From Candidatus Avedoeria danica (GTDB taxonomy: Bacteria; Chloroflexota; Anaerolineae; Epilineales; Epilineaceae): DNA of 64,000 nucleotides. This document shows, piece by piece, positions 1-8,750 of this stretch (within the stretch, counting starts at the first letter, position 1; each line of letters begins with the position of its first letter). The notes under the pieces were generated by a model, which ran no database searches, was not told the origin of the DNA, and saw only the letters and a list, made by a program, of their open reading frames with translations. The stretch is taken from contig JADJCV010000004.1 of the NCBI GenBank assembly GCA_016703025.1, positions 992,001-1,056,000 on the forward strand. The letters are read 5' to 3'. A program made the position numbers and the translations under genes.

Positions 1-269
1 CAGGGGCGGTGTGGCATGCGGTGGCCCCGGCCGAGGCGCGGACACGGTGCGCCGCGGAGCGGATCGTCGGCGAGCACGCCCAACCGGAGTCCCGTTGGGA
101 CGAGGTCGTCGGGCGACTGTGCGGCGGCGGTGCGTACGAGGTGCGGGGCGGCGATCCTGCGGCCCGGATCGCCGCCCTTGGCGAGATCGTCCAACACTGG
201 CGACAGTGCCGGCCGCCGGCGATGGACGACCTGGATGCGCCAGCGCCGAGCGGTCCGACCAGGCGGTGA
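1..269 (+). CDS. 3' end of an unidentified gene (5' end outside the window)
   Basis: An open frame enters from the left edge (frame starting at base 3) and stops with TGA at 267-269. The visible ~88 residues are arginine-, alanine- and acid-rich, with an amphipathic stretch around AALGEIVQHWRQ. That would suit the C-terminal helix of a glycosyltransferase or similar enzyme, but no diagnostic motif is present. Its stop overlaps the GTG start of the next gene (GTGA, 266-269), so the two are probably translationally coupled and belong to the same operon. Function cannot be assigned from this fragment. Confidence 0.5.
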   Translation, partial: GAVWHAVAPAEARTRCAAERIVGEHAQPESRWDEVVGRLCGGGAYEVRGGDPAARIAALGEIVQHWRQCRPPAMDDLDAPAPSGPTRR

Positions 270-1528
270 CTCGGCGCCGGCTGCGGGTGGCCCTGGTCAT
301 GCCGTACTACGATCCGCGGGTCGACGGCGATCCGGCGGTGCGGCTCGCCCGATTCCCGACCGTGCCGGAGCTGGCGGCCGAGCTTGCGCGCCTCGGGTTC
401 GACGTGCGGGCGTTCCACCTCTCCGATCGGAACGCGGAGGCGCGCTGGTCGGGTGTCGAGCACCGCTTCGTGGCCACCGGGTGGGTGCGACGGGCAGCCG
501 CACGCCTGCTGTGGCGGCTCTCGCCGCGGTTCACGGCACCCTATTACGAGCCGGCGTTCGGGCTCGTGCGTCGCGTACTCCTGAGCCGGCCGGACATCGT
601 CCACGTGTTTGGTCTGAACATGGACGTGAACGTGTGGCTCCTCGCGCGCGCCGCTGCGTACCGCGGCATACCCCTCGTCGCGCACTTCCACGGCGGCGTG
701 CCGGCCGTCGACTCGTTGACCCGCTTCCTGCAGCGCGGCTCGCTTCGCCGGATGTCTCGCGTGCTCTTCACGCACGCGGCGCAAGCGCAGCCCTGGCTCA
801 CCGCAGGCTTGCGACCGGATCAAGTCGGGGTCGTGATCGAGACCTCGACGTGCATCCCGCGCCTGCCGCGACCTCGACGTGCGGATCGAACGCTGTCCGG
901 CAACCCGGCGTGCGTCCTCGTCGGTCGGCTCCACCCCGTCAAGGATCCGCTGACCGCGCTGACCGCATTCGCCCTGCTCGCTGAAGCTGTGCCCTCGGCG
1001 CGCCTGCATGTGTTCAGCGGTTCGGATGCATTCGGCCGTCGGTTCCCTGCCCTTGTTCGTTCCGTGCCTGTTCTGGCTGGGCGTGTAGTCTTCTATGACT
1101 ACACGAAACCGCGGGATTTGGCGGCTGTTCTGGCGGACGCCGACCTCCTGCTGCAGGCCAGCCGCCGGGAATGGTCGAGCTTGAGCGTGCTCGAGGCGCT
1201 GGCGACGGGCGTCGTGCCGGTTGTCACCGACATCCCCGCCCTACGCGCGCTCACGAACGACGGCCGCGTCGGCCGCCTGGTCCCGGTCGGCGACGCGCGG
1301 GCGATGGCCGACGCCGCGATCGCGTTGGCCGGGAACCGCGCCGAACTCGAGCGTCTGAGCCTGGCTGGTCGGGCGGACTTCGACGCGCGCCTGTCGTTTC
1401 GCGCGCTGGCGCGGGAGGTGGCGCGGACTTACGGCGACGTCGTGGCCGATTCGGCGTCCAGCGTGGACGTGCCGAGCGGGAGACGGACGCGGCGACCCTC
1501 CGCATCGACGTCGCCGCCGGCGGCGTGA
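266..1528 (+). CDS. GT4-family glycosyltransferase
   Basis: A predicted cytosolic or membrane-associated retaining glycosyltransferase of 420 residues with the two-Rossmann (GT-B) layout. The N-terminal domain begins RVALVMPYYDPRVDGDP. The C-terminal Glycos_transf_1 domain opens with VLVGRLHPVKDP near residue 213. An E-x7-E-like acidic motif lies around residues 300-310 (REWSSLSVLEALATG), the usual nucleotide-sugar phosphate contact. I chose the GTG at 266 because it overlaps the upstream TGA by four bases and places the first beta strand six residues in; the frame is open further upstream but reads as non-coding sequence. The last ~100 bp overlap the 3' end of the convergent DUF2723 gene. 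Acceptor and donor are unknown; the neighbours suggest a cell-surface glycan or glycolipid. Confidence 0.85.
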   Translation: MTRRRLRVALVMPYYDPRVDGDPAVRLARFPTVPELAAELARLGFDVRAFHLSDRNAEARWSGVEHRFVATGWVRRAAARLLWRLSPRFTAPYYEPAFGLVRRVLLSRPDIVHVFGLNMDVNVWLLARAAAYRGIPLVAHFHGGVPAVDSLTRFLQRGSLRRMSRVLFTHAAQAQPWLTAGLRPDQVGVVIETSTCIPRLPRPRRADRTLSGNPACVLVGRLHPVKDPLTALTAFALLAEAVPSARLHVFSGSDAFGRRFPALVRSVPVLAGRVVFYDYTKPRDLAAVLADADLLLQASRREWSSLSVLEALATGVVPVVTDIPALRALTNDGRVGRLVPVGDARAMADAAIALAGNRAELERLSLAGRADFDARLSFRALAREVARTYGDVVADSASSVDVPSGRRTRRPSASTSPPAA

Positions 1529-4500
1529 CCGCGGAGGGCGGCGCGTTCGAGGGTCGTCGCATCGTACAGGCCGAACGCCAGCGTCCAGTGGGGGACGGCT
1601 GTCCCATCCGGCGGGTCATCGGGCCACGTCAGCACATGCGTGCTCTCGAGCGTCGCACCCCGCGGCCACAGGTGAGTCGGGAAGTGCGGGCCGAGCGGCA
1701 TGCCATCCGCCTGGGCGGCGGGCTCGGCGACGGACGGATCGCGCAGCACGTGAAGGAAGGCCGTCCAATCGCGGGCGATCGGATCCTCGACGTGCCAGCG
1801 GAGCGTGACCGTGGCGGCGTCGCCCGGCCGGAGCCGTTCGACGGACGGCGCATCGATGCCGGTGAGGCGCGGACCGCCGTCAAACGCGATGTCGGCCGTG
1901 GTGAAGTCGGCCGCGGACGTCGAAGCGCGGGGCCCATCGATGACGTACAGCCCGGTCAGAACCCGATCGTCGCCCTTCGAGCCGTCCGCGCCGAGGACCG
2001 CCCGGCGCACCCGTGAGTCGCGGTCGTACAGCCCGAGTTGCAGCAGCGCGGGTCCGGCCGGCATGTCCGGCGGCACGCGCACGAAGAACGTGTCGGCGTG
2101 GATCTCGCCCGACCGCCACTCGTCCATCGGCTCGGCGCCGTACAGAATCTCGCGGTCGGAGCCGGCGCGGAGTGCCTGTCCAGAGTCCAGGAGCTGCACA
2201 AACGCCTTGTCCCGGTGGGACGGCGCGCGTTCGGCCGTCCACTGCGTGTCCACCGCCAGCCAATCGCCCGGACGGATGGTCCGTCGGCGCGGCTGGAAGG
2301 CGGCAAGCGTGACGCCGCCGTCGAAGCCCAGCGGTCCGTCAAGGCCGGGCGTCTCACGCCGCACTGCAACGCGCGGCAGCCGCCATGGTCGCCCGAACGG
2401 CGCCGCGGCGGCGGTCGGATCCAACTGCCGGACGAGGCGAGCCGCGAACGCCGTTGAGCCGAGTGCGCAGCGCATGCCCCGAATCGTCGCCACCCCGGCG
2501 CACGCCTCGTCCGGCGGGACGGTCAGCGAATGCCGCGTCACCCGAACGGCTTCCGATCCGCCCGGCCACGCGCCGCTCGGCAGGGCGGCCGCCGTGCCCG
2601 AGTCAGCGCCGGACCGCGATGCCGTCAGGCGCACCGTGCCGCCCCTGGCGCGTGCCGTCGAAGGGTGGGCCCAGTAGGCGCGCACACCCATCGAAGCGCC
2701 GACGCCGACCGTCGCCGGCGCTTCGATGCCGACGAGGATTGTGCCGTCGGGCCACGCGCGCCGAACGGGCATGATGTCGCCGAAGGCCGGGTCCTCCGCC
2801 AGGTCGCGGCGCGTGATCGGCGCGACCGTCACAGCGCCGAGCTTGCGCCACGCGGCATCCTCGAGCACTGCGCCTGCCGCGGCTTCGCGATCCGGTCCGG
2901 CGCCTGCGGCCCCGGTGCCGACCCCGGCGACGCGGGCGTTCGCCCCACTTTCGTCAAGGGCACCCTCCAGCCTGTACGCGCCCGGCGCAACCTCGCGCGC
3001 GAGGCCGAGTCGGACTTCCGCGGTCTCGACGCGAGCATTCCCGTCCGGCGAGAGCATCGACCGGCCGGCCGCGGCCGGCTGACCCGTCGCATCCGCGACG
3101 AGGCGGATACGGACGTTGCCGCCGGCGCCATGTTCGCCGCTGCCGCGCAGAGCCAGCTGGACGATCAAGTCGTCGCCGGGCAATGCGGCCCGGGCGCCGG
3201 CGCGTGCGGGGGATGGCATCACGCGCCAACCGACCACGTGAACCACATCGTCAGCGGAGGCGAGCGCCTGCTGCGGAGCGGCCATGCCGGCCGGCACGCC
3301 GGCATCCGATGACGGGACGAGCGCGTACGACGGGCCGATCGGCACGGACCGTACGCCGATCGACGGCAGCACGTCGCGGGCGATCCCGTACGCGACGACC
3401 GGTCGATCCTCCGACAGTGGGTCGGCGCGCGCGCGCCGGCCGGCCGGCCAGTCGGCGTATACGACGTCGAGATCCGGTCGGACGCCCATCAGGTGATGCG
3501 CATACAGGAATCCGGCGCCGACGGAGGGGTGGACGACGAGGCGCGCGCCTTGCGGGATCGGTTCCGCCAGCGCCGCGTCGGCAGCGGCCTGACCGGACCA
3601 GCCGCGCGACGCGTCCACGCGCGGCCATGCGTGGGCGAGCGACACGGCCACAGCACCCGAGCACACCGCGGCGACGGCGGCGCGCCGGAAGGGCGACCGG
3701 CGCGCCGTCGGCCCGAGCGACATCGCCGCGGCGGCGGCGCCGATGCCGGACGCGATCGCCAGTGCGGCCAGCGCCGGCAGGAGCACCACCCAGCCGTCCC
3801 ACGCGAAGTAACCCAGGTAGAACGCAGCATAGGCGCAGATGACTGCGGCAAGGGCAACCGCCCAGTCGAAGCGCCGCCGTGCGGCCAGGGCGGCGATGCC
3901 CACGGCGGCAAGCACCAGCGTCAGCGGTCCGAACGCAGTGACGATTGCGTGCCGCAGCAGTCCCCAGCGCGCGGGTTCGGCGGGCAGACGGCTCAGATCG
4001 AACAGCCCGGGGTAGTTGCGGCCGGTGACGTAGCCGAACAACGTGGGCACATCCAACGCCGTGCCGTTCACTGCCTGCCAACGCCACGGGAAGTAGAGGA
4101 GCGGCGCAAGGCCGACGATGAAGGCGAGTGCCGAGCGCGCGACATCGCCCGGGCGAGTGAGGAGCTTCGGATCGCGGCACAGGACGAGCCATGCGACGAC
4201 CGGGTAGAGGAAGACGGTCGTCAGATGATGCGTGAAGCCGAGGCCGGCCAGGGTCAGCGCGGACAGGCGCCACGCGGCATCCGTGCGACCGCTGCCGACC
4301 GGCACTGCCGCCACGCTCAGCCGAGCGTTCGGGCTTCGGGTGGGCCGGCGGCGCAGGTGCGCCAAGCACGCCAGCACACCGAGCACGAGGACGACGTTCA
4401 GCGTGTAGACCTCGGTGATCACGGCCTGCGACCACAACTGCGGCGTGAAGGCCATCGCCAGCGCGGCCACGACGCCGGCGAGCGGGTCGTTCGCCAGGCG

Positions 4501-5001
4501 GCGTGCGAGCGTGAATGCGAGCGCGGCGGCGACCGTGCCGCACGACGCGGACAGCAAGTTCATCCGCCACGCCACGTCCGCGACAGGCAGCCGCGTGAAC
4601 ACGTGGCCGAGCAGCGTGTAGAGTGCATAGCCCGGTGCGTGCGCAATGCGGAGCGTCGCCGCCACGAGCTGGAACTCGATGCTGTCCGTGGCGTTCGTCG
4701 TCGGCGAAAGCGTGGCGAAGTACGCTGCGCCGACGGCCAGGACGACGAGCGTGCCGGCCAACCGGCCGCGCGGGCGACCGCGGCGATCGCGCCGATCGCG
4801 GATCGGCGCACGCTGCGGTACGGCATCGGAGCCGGACGGCGTGGCCGATGCCGATGCCGCCGCGAACGCGAGGCCGATGAGCACGGCAACGCCGGCTTGG
4901 AGCGGGCGGTATGCCGCTTGCGCGCCGACGGCGGCCAGGGCCACGCCTGCGGGCAGCATGTGCGCCGCGCCCGCGATCGCGGCCGACCGCGGCGCCTTCA
5001 T
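1429..5001 (-). CDS. DUF2723 (GT117-type) multi-pass membrane protein with C-terminal beta-sandwich modules
   Basis: Roughly 1190 residues. The N-terminal third to half carries about a dozen hydrophobic segments. The DUF2723 signature is present: an acidic DSIEF loop after the first segment, followed by HAPGYALYTLLGHVF. This family resembles protein O-mannosyltransferases and is assigned to GT117, so it probably transfers a sugar from a polyprenyl-phosphate donor on the outer face. Residues ~880-1000 and ~1040-1170 hold two similar beta-rich modules (RPGDWLAVDTQW... and RPGDAATVTLRW..., each ending LGLYD or FGLYD) that look like an internal duplication. ATG at 4999-5001 overlaps the stop of the DPM1-like gene upstream (ATGA), which would supply the dolichyl/polyprenyl-P-mannose. 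The frame stays open upstream of this ATG, but there it is antisense to the GT2 gene. Confidence 0.8.
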   Translation of the reverse strand: MKAPRSAAIAGAAHMLPAGVALAAVGAQAAYRPLQAGVAVLIGLAFAAASASATPSGSDAVPQRAPIRDRRDRRGRPRGRLAGTLVVLAVGAAYFATLSPTTNATDSIEFQLVAATLRIAHAPGYALYTLLGHVFTRLPVADVAWRMNLLSASCGTVAAALAFTLARRLANDPLAGVVAALAMAFTPQLWSQAVITEVYTLNVVLVLGVLACLAHLRRRPTRSPNARLSVAAVPVGSGRTDAAWRLSALTLAGLGFTHHLTTVFLYPVVAWLVLCRDPKLLTRPGDVARSALAFIVGLAPLLYFPWRWQAVNGTALDVPTLFGYVTGRNYPGLFDLSRLPAEPARWGLLRHAIVTAFGPLTLVLAAVGIAALAARRRFDWAVALAAVICAYAAFYLGYFAWDGWVVLLPALAALAIASGIGAAAAAMSLGPTARRSPFRRAAVAAVCSGAVAVSLAHAWPRVDASRGWSGQAAADAALAEPIPQGARLVVHPSVGAGFLYAHHLMGVRPDLDVVYADWPAGRRARADPLSEDRPVVAYGIARDVLPSIGVRSVPIGPSYALVPSSDAGVPAGMAAPQQALASADDVVHVVGWRVMPSPARAGARAALPGDDLIVQLALRGSGEHGAGGNVRIRLVADATGQPAAAGRSMLSPDGNARVETAEVRLGLAREVAPGAYRLEGALDESGANARVAGVGTGAAGAGPDREAAAGAVLEDAAWRKLGAVTVAPITRRDLAEDPAFGDIMPVRRAWPDGTILVGIEAPATVGVGASMGVRAYWAHPSTARARGGTVRLTASRSGADSGTAAALPSGAWPGGSEAVRVTRHSLTVPPDEACAGVATIRGMRCALGSTAFAARLVRQLDPTAAAAPFGRPWRLPRVAVRRETPGLDGPLGFDGGVTLAAFQPRRRTIRPGDWLAVDTQWTAERAPSHRDKAFVQLLDSGQALRAGSDREILYGAEPMDEWRSGEIHADTFFVRVPPDMPAGPALLQLGLYDRDSRVRRAVLGADGSKGDDRVLTGLYVIDGPRASTSAADFTTADIAFDGGPRLTGIDAPSVERLRPGDAATVTLRWHVEDPIARDWTAFLHVLRDPSVAEPAAQADGMPLGPHFPTHLWPRGATLESTHVLTWPDDPPDGTAVPHWTLAFGLYDATTLERAALRGHAAGGDVDAEGRRVRLPLGTSTLDAESATTSP

Positions 5002-5828
5002 CCGGGCGATTGTCCGCGCGGCGGTCGCCCCGGCAGCCGGAGCCGGCGCCGCGCGTACCAGCGCCGCCACGCGAGGCGCACCACGGTCTCGGCGGCGCGG
5101 CCGATCTCGGCCCGCGAGATCTTGGACGCCCCGTGGCGGCGGTCGGTGAACCGGATCGGGACCTCGGCCACGCGAGCGCCGGCGCGCTGGCATCGAAAGA
5201 GCATCTCGATGAGGTAGCTGTACCCGCTGGACCGGATGCCTTCCAGGTCGACCTCGCCGAGCAGGCTGGCGCGGTAACATCGAAAGCCCGAGGTGCAGTC
5301 GTCTGCCGAGAGGCCGATCACGCGGCGGGAGAGCGCGTTGGCGCCGGCGCTCAGGAAGCGGCGGTGCCAGCCCCAGTCGCCGTCGATCGAGCCGCCGGCG
5401 GTGTAGCGGCTGCCGATGACCAGATCCGCTTCGACGGCTGCGGCCAGCAACAGCGGGAGGACGGCCGGGTCGTGCGAGAAGTCGGCGTCCATCGTGCAGA
5501 CGAGCGCGGCGCCCATTTGGAGCGCTTCGCGGAAGCCGGCGCCGTACGCCGTTCCGAGGCCGAGCTTGCGGCCGCGGTGCAGCACGACGACCCGTTGGCC
5601 GTACCGCGCCGCCAGGGCGTCGGCCGCCCGGCCGGTACCGTCCGGCGATCCGTCGTCGACGACGACGACGGCGCGGATGCCCCCCTGGGCCAGGATGGAC
5701 TCGACGAGCGGCGTGATGTTGTCCACTTCGTTGTACGTCGGCAGGACGACGACGGCGCCGGCTTGCGCCGCGGACGCAGGCTCAACGGGGTGGAGCGGCG
5801 CCCGATCGATCACCGACACGTCGTTCAT
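4998..5828 (-). CDS. Polyprenol monophosphomannose (dolichyl-P-mannose) synthase-like GT2
   Basis: A 276-residue GT-A enzyme expected to transfer mannose or another hexose from a nucleotide sugar to polyprenyl phosphate at the inner membrane face. Visible motifs: VVVLPTYNEVDNI (~25-37), VVDDGSPDGTGRAADAL (~56-72), MDADFSHDPAVLPLL (~114-128) with the metal-binding DxD-like DAD, and GSRYTAGG (~140). No long hydrophobic C-terminus is present, so it resembles the short, soluble DPM1 form. The ATG at 5826-5828 overlaps the upstream ATP-grasp stop (ATGA), and its own stop overlaps the DUF2723 start, so the three are translationally coupled. The most economical reading is a donor synthase feeding the DUF2723 transferase. 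Confidence 0.88.
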   Translation of the reverse strand: MNDVSVIDRAPLHPVEPASAAQAGAVVVLPTYNEVDNITPLVESILAQGGIRAVVVVDDGSPDGTGRAADALAARYGQRVVVLHRGRKLGLGTAYGAGFREALQMGAALVCTMDADFSHDPAVLPLLLAAAVEADLVIGSRYTAGGSIDGDWGWHRRFLSAGANALSRRVIGLSADDCTSGFRCYRASLLGEVDLEGIRSSGYSYLIEMLFRCQRAGARVAEVPIRFTDRRHGASKISRAEIGRAAETVVRLAWRRWYARRRLRLPGRPPRGQSPG

Positions 5829-7321
5829 CGCGCTGCGTCGCCCGAAACCGCGGCGGTCGTTGCCGGCGGGGTTGCGCCGACCGCTCCGCAGACGGTGCGC
5901 ACAAGCTCACCGATGTCATCCGACAATCGGCCGTCCCGCTCCGCCACGCCGTGCCCGCGCCGCAGGAGCCGTGCATGCGCCGCTCCGTGCTCGATCGAAC
6001 GTCCCGGCGCCGGCATGAGCACGAGGACTTCGTCGGGCGAGAGCCCATCCGTCCGCACCGCCGGCCGCGCCGGACCGACGCCGGCGGCAGTCGTGCCGTG
6101 CCCACGGACGGGCCACGCACCGGTTCGTACGTCGTCGGCCACGGCAAACGGCGCGTGGTCGATGTTGTGCATGACGACCTGTCCGCCGCACAGCGGGGCC
6201 TCGTTGGCATCCATCGGCGCCTGGTCGGCGTCCGGATCGAGGTGGGCGATGACATGACGCGCCAGGAGCGGCAGTCGACCGTCCGCCAGCTCGAGCTGCG
6301 TGCAAAGCGCGATCGAGGCGATCAGGCGTGGGTTCACCTCGATCACGTAGACCCGCCCGTCGTCGCCCTGCACGAAGTCCACCCCGAACACGCCGCGAAA
6401 CCCATCGGCGGCGAGCGCGCGGCCGATGGCCCGCGCCGCAGCGCTGAGCGCCGGCGTGGCGACGTCCATGTGCGCCATGATCGCCCAATCCTGTCCGCAC
6501 GAGCCGAGGCGATAGGGGGTGATGCGCTCGAGGCCGGTCAGCTGCAGGAACGGCGCACCGACGGCGACCCCTCGCGCGGTCACGCACGCGTTGATCGACA
6601 ACGGCGTGCCGGCGACGAGGCCCGTGACGCGCCACTCAGGACTCCGGGCGCTCGCCAGCGCGTGGTCGATCTCGGACGACGAGGAGACGACGTAGCTCTG
6701 CATCCCGGCATAGCCGTACGGCGCCTGAACGACGAGCGTCGGGCCGAGGTCGGCGGCGAGGACGTCGTAGTTCATCGCGGCACGCGCGACGATGCGGCCG
6801 GGCGGCTGAACCAGGCCGAGCGAGGCGGCGAGCCCTCGAAAGGCGACCTTGTTCTCCCACCGTCGTGCCAGCGCAGCCGACGAACAGAGCAGTCGCCATC
6901 CTTCGGCGTGCGCGGTCTGTTCCAGTTGGTGGGACGGCTTGAAGACGAGGAGCGGCAAGTCACCGCCGGCGCGGACGCTGCGTTCGCGCAGCCACGTCAG
7001 CGCGCGGGGCGACCGCATGAGCGCCGGCGTGCCGCGCGGGTCTCCCCGCGCCGCACCGGTGGGTTCGTCGGCGGCGGCGTCGCCACGGCCGTGGTCTTCG
7101 ACGTGCGACGACGCGCCGAGCGCGAGGACGTCGACGGCCTCGTCCCGCAGCAGCGCGGCCGCAGGCGTTTCGTCGAAGCACAGGATGCCGAAGTCGGGCA
7201 GGACGCGGTCGAGGCCGATCCCGTAATGCGGGTCGGGACCGGCGAACGTGACGGAGCGCGCGGCCCGCGCCGCCCAGCCTTCGACGTCCGCGGCCGTCCG
7301 CACGCGCTCGGCAACGCTCAT
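5825..7321 (-). CDS. ATP-grasp domain protein
   Basis: 498 residues. A central ATP-grasp fold is indicated by a lysine/arginine-rich segment (RRWENKVAFRGLAASLGL), a glycine-rich ATP loop (QAPYGYAGMQSY) and the metal-binding tail GVFGVDFVQGDDGR...VIEVNPRL, whose E and N ligate magnesium. The family forms C-N or C-S bonds by acyl-phosphate chemistry, so this is probably a carboxylate-amine ligase; the substrate is unknown. ATG at 7319-7321 overlaps the stop of the PLP enzyme upstream (ATGA). A nearby LysW-like carrier makes a LysX/ArgX-type carrier-charging role possible, but overall sequence style is not clearly RimK-like. The C-terminal ~110 residues form an extra domain of unknown role. Confidence 0.75.
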   Translation of the reverse strand: MSVAERVRTAADVEGWAARAARSVTFAGPDPHYGIGLDRVLPDFGILCFDETPAAALLRDEAVDVLALGASSHVEDHGRGDAAADEPTGAARGDPRGTPALMRSPRALTWLRERSVRAGGDLPLLVFKPSHQLEQTAHAEGWRLLCSSAALARRWENKVAFRGLAASLGLVQPPGRIVARAAMNYDVLAADLGPTLVVQAPYGYAGMQSYVVSSSSEIDHALASARSPEWRVTGLVAGTPLSINACVTARGVAVGAPFLQLTGLERITPYRLGSCGQDWAIMAHMDVATPALSAAARAIGRALAADGFRGVFGVDFVQGDDGRVYVIEVNPRLIASIALCTQLELADGRLPLLARHVIAHLDPDADQAPMDANEAPLCGGQVVMHNIDHAPFAVADDVRTGAWPVRGHGTTAAGVGPARPAVRTDGLSPDEVLVLMPAPGRSIEHGAAHARLLRRGHGVAERDGRLSDDIGELVRTVCGAVGATPPATTAAVSGDAAR

Positions 7322-8478
7322 CGGCCGCCGCCGGACAACGGCAACGGGCCGAGCGTGCGCCGGACGATCCGGTCGACGTCCTCGATCGTCCGCGCTTCCG
7401 AGGACGGCGAAATCGCATCGTCGGTCGAAGGATCCGACGATGCCATGGTCGCCGCCCCGCCGGCTCGCTGGGCACCGGTGACGACGACGATCGCCGTTCG
7501 GATGCCCGACTCGGCCGCCGCCCGGCGCGCAGCGGCGAGTGCGGCTGCCGCCTCGAGCGCAGCGTGGACGCCGTGCGCGCGAAGAAGCTCGTCCGCCGCA
7601 TCGGCTTCGGCGTCCGTGATCCACCAGCCGCCGCCGTGCGTGGCGCGGATGAGGCGCTGCGCCTCACCCAGCCGTCGCGTCTTCCGCGCGCCGAGTGCGC
7701 CAACGCGGCCTGGTCGGAACGCGGGCTCGGCGGGCCGCGCTTCAAACGGGGCAGCCACCGACCCGCCGATCCCCTGCACGGCATGCAGGGCCGGTGTCGG
7801 CGCCGTGCGCGGGAATGCGGCGACGTCGCGCCGGGCAAAGGCACGACCGATGCCGACGAACGACGCGGCGCTTGATACGAACGTGAAGAGTGCCTCAGGC
7901 ACGAATGCCGGCACCCCGGCCTGATCACGCAAGTCGGACAGGATCTCCCAGCCGAGGGTCAGAAAGCCCTCCACCGCCGCCGGGTCGGTCGACGGCCTGA
8001 GGTTGGGGATTCGGTGCGCGGCGCACCACGCCTCGCACAGCGTGAGGGCGTTCGGACTCACGACGACCGCCGCGCCGTTCGCGCGAACGGCGCCCACCTT
8101 GCCCGCGTCCGTGCCGGGCGCAACGAAGGCGACGACGCCGACGCCCGCCGCGCGCCCGTACGCCGCCGCTGCGATGGCGGCGTTGCCCGATGACGAGAGC
8201 GCCACGCAGCGGAGCGCACGCCCGCCGTCGGCGGCGGATGCGATGGCGGCCGACACCTGGAATGCCATGCCGCGGTCCTTGTGCGAACCCGTCGGGTTCC
8301 GGTCCTCGCGCTTGAGCCAGAGGTGCGCCAGACCGAGCGCGGAGGCCAGCCGCGGCGCACGCTCGAACGGGGTGTTGCCCTCGCCGAGCGAGACGCGATA
8401 CGGCCGTTCGATCGGCGGCTCGAAGGCATCGGCATAGCGCCAGATGCCGGCAGCCGGCGCCTCGGATCGCACCGTCAT
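7318..8478 (-). CDS. Threonine synthase-like PLP enzyme (fold type II)
   Basis: 386 residues. The N-terminus reads SLGEGNTPFERAPRLASALG. Near residue 65 comes NPTGSHKDRG, whose lysine would form the PLP Schiff base, then SSSGNAAIAAAAYGR, the phosphate-binding turn. This is the threonine synthase/cysteate synthase branch of tryptophan-synthase-beta-like enzymes. It could make threonine from O-phosphohomoserine, but homoserine kinase and dehydrogenase genes are not adjacent and the C-terminal half looks divergent, so another beta/gamma-replacement substrate is possible. I chose ATG at 8476-8478; an in-frame GTG three codons upstream is an alternative. It lies 35 bp after the LysW-like gene and overlaps the ATP-grasp gene by ATGA. 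Confidence 0.72.
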   Translation of the reverse strand: MTVRSEAPAAGIWRYADAFEPPIERPYRVSLGEGNTPFERAPRLASALGLAHLWLKREDRNPTGSHKDRGMAFQVSAAIASAADGGRALRCVALSSSGNAAIAAAAYGRAAGVGVVAFVAPGTDAGKVGAVRANGAAVVVSPNALTLCEAWCAAHRIPNLRPSTDPAAVEGFLTLGWEILSDLRDQAGVPAFVPEALFTFVSSAASFVGIGRAFARRDVAAFPRTAPTPALHAVQGIGGSVAAPFEARPAEPAFRPGRVGALGARKTRRLGEAQRLIRATHGGGWWITDAEADAADELLRAHGVHAALEAAAALAAARRAAAESGIRTAIVVVTGAQRAGGAATMASSDPSTDDAISPSSEARTIEDVDRIVRRTLGPLPLSGGGR

Positions 8479-8513
8479 CGCGTTCACGCAGCGCTGCGCT
8501 ACCGGCGGCGAGC

Positions 8514-8675
8514 CTACTTCTCTTCCTCTTCGAAGAACTCGAGGAGGATCGGTGCAAGGCTGATCACCTCGATCTCGGCCCCGCAATGTGCGCAGACGAG
8601 GACCTCGCCGACGACGACGTCTTTCGGCGTCGGCACGTCGATTCCACAAGCAGGGCAGGCTGCGACTTCATCCAT
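8514..8675 (-). CDS. LysW-like small zinc-ribbon carrier protein
   Basis: A 53-residue acidic protein. It has two CxxC knuckles, ACPACG near residue 7 and VCAHCG near residue 27, with a hydrophobic linker (DVVVGEVL) and a strongly acidic tail ending FFEEEEK. Size, spacing and the EI-V-SL-P segment match LysW, the amino-group carrier of alpha-aminoadipate lysine/arginine biosynthesis in Thermus and archaea. LysW normally ends in a glutamate whose gamma-carboxyl is charged; here the final residue is lysine after four glutamates. The ATG at 8673-8675 follows a GGAG-containing leader, and a sigma70-like promoter sits ~45 bp upstream. The neighbours (ATP-grasp, PLP enzyme, MurD-like ligase) are not the lysine pathway, so it may be a carrier for another amino acid or simply a structural zinc ribbon. 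Confidence 0.72.
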   Translation of the reverse strand: MDEVAACPACGIDVPTPKDVVVGEVLVCAHCGAEIEVISLAPILLEFFEEEEK

Positions 8676-8715
8676 GGGAGGGCGGCTCCAGGCTGGGCGG
8701 GTGCGATCGACCGGC

Positions 8716-8745
8716 ATGATAGCCGCGTCGCTTTCGTTCGGTGAA
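8716..8745 (-). promoter_or_regulatory. Sigma70-like promoter for the LysW-like gene
   Basis: Read on the minus strand: TTCACC (8740-8745), 18-bp spacer, TATCAT (8716-8721). It lies in the 75-bp gap between the MurD-like stop and the LysW-like start. The predicted transcription start near 8709 leaves a ~34-nt leader. This would make LysW and the four downstream genes a sub-operon. Assigned by eye against the consensus. Confidence 0.45.
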
Positions 8746-8750
8746 CGTCG

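Noticed and set aside
3493..5217. Long plus-strand frame opposite the DUF2723 gene
   Set aside because: Gln/Arg/Asp-rich low-information translation antisense to clear membrane helices.
5002..5280. Upstream in-frame extension of the DUF2723 gene
   Set aside because: The open frame continues 93 codons upstream, but the residues are Arg/Pro-rich antisense of the GT2 gene and the ATG at 5001 has the ATGA overlap.
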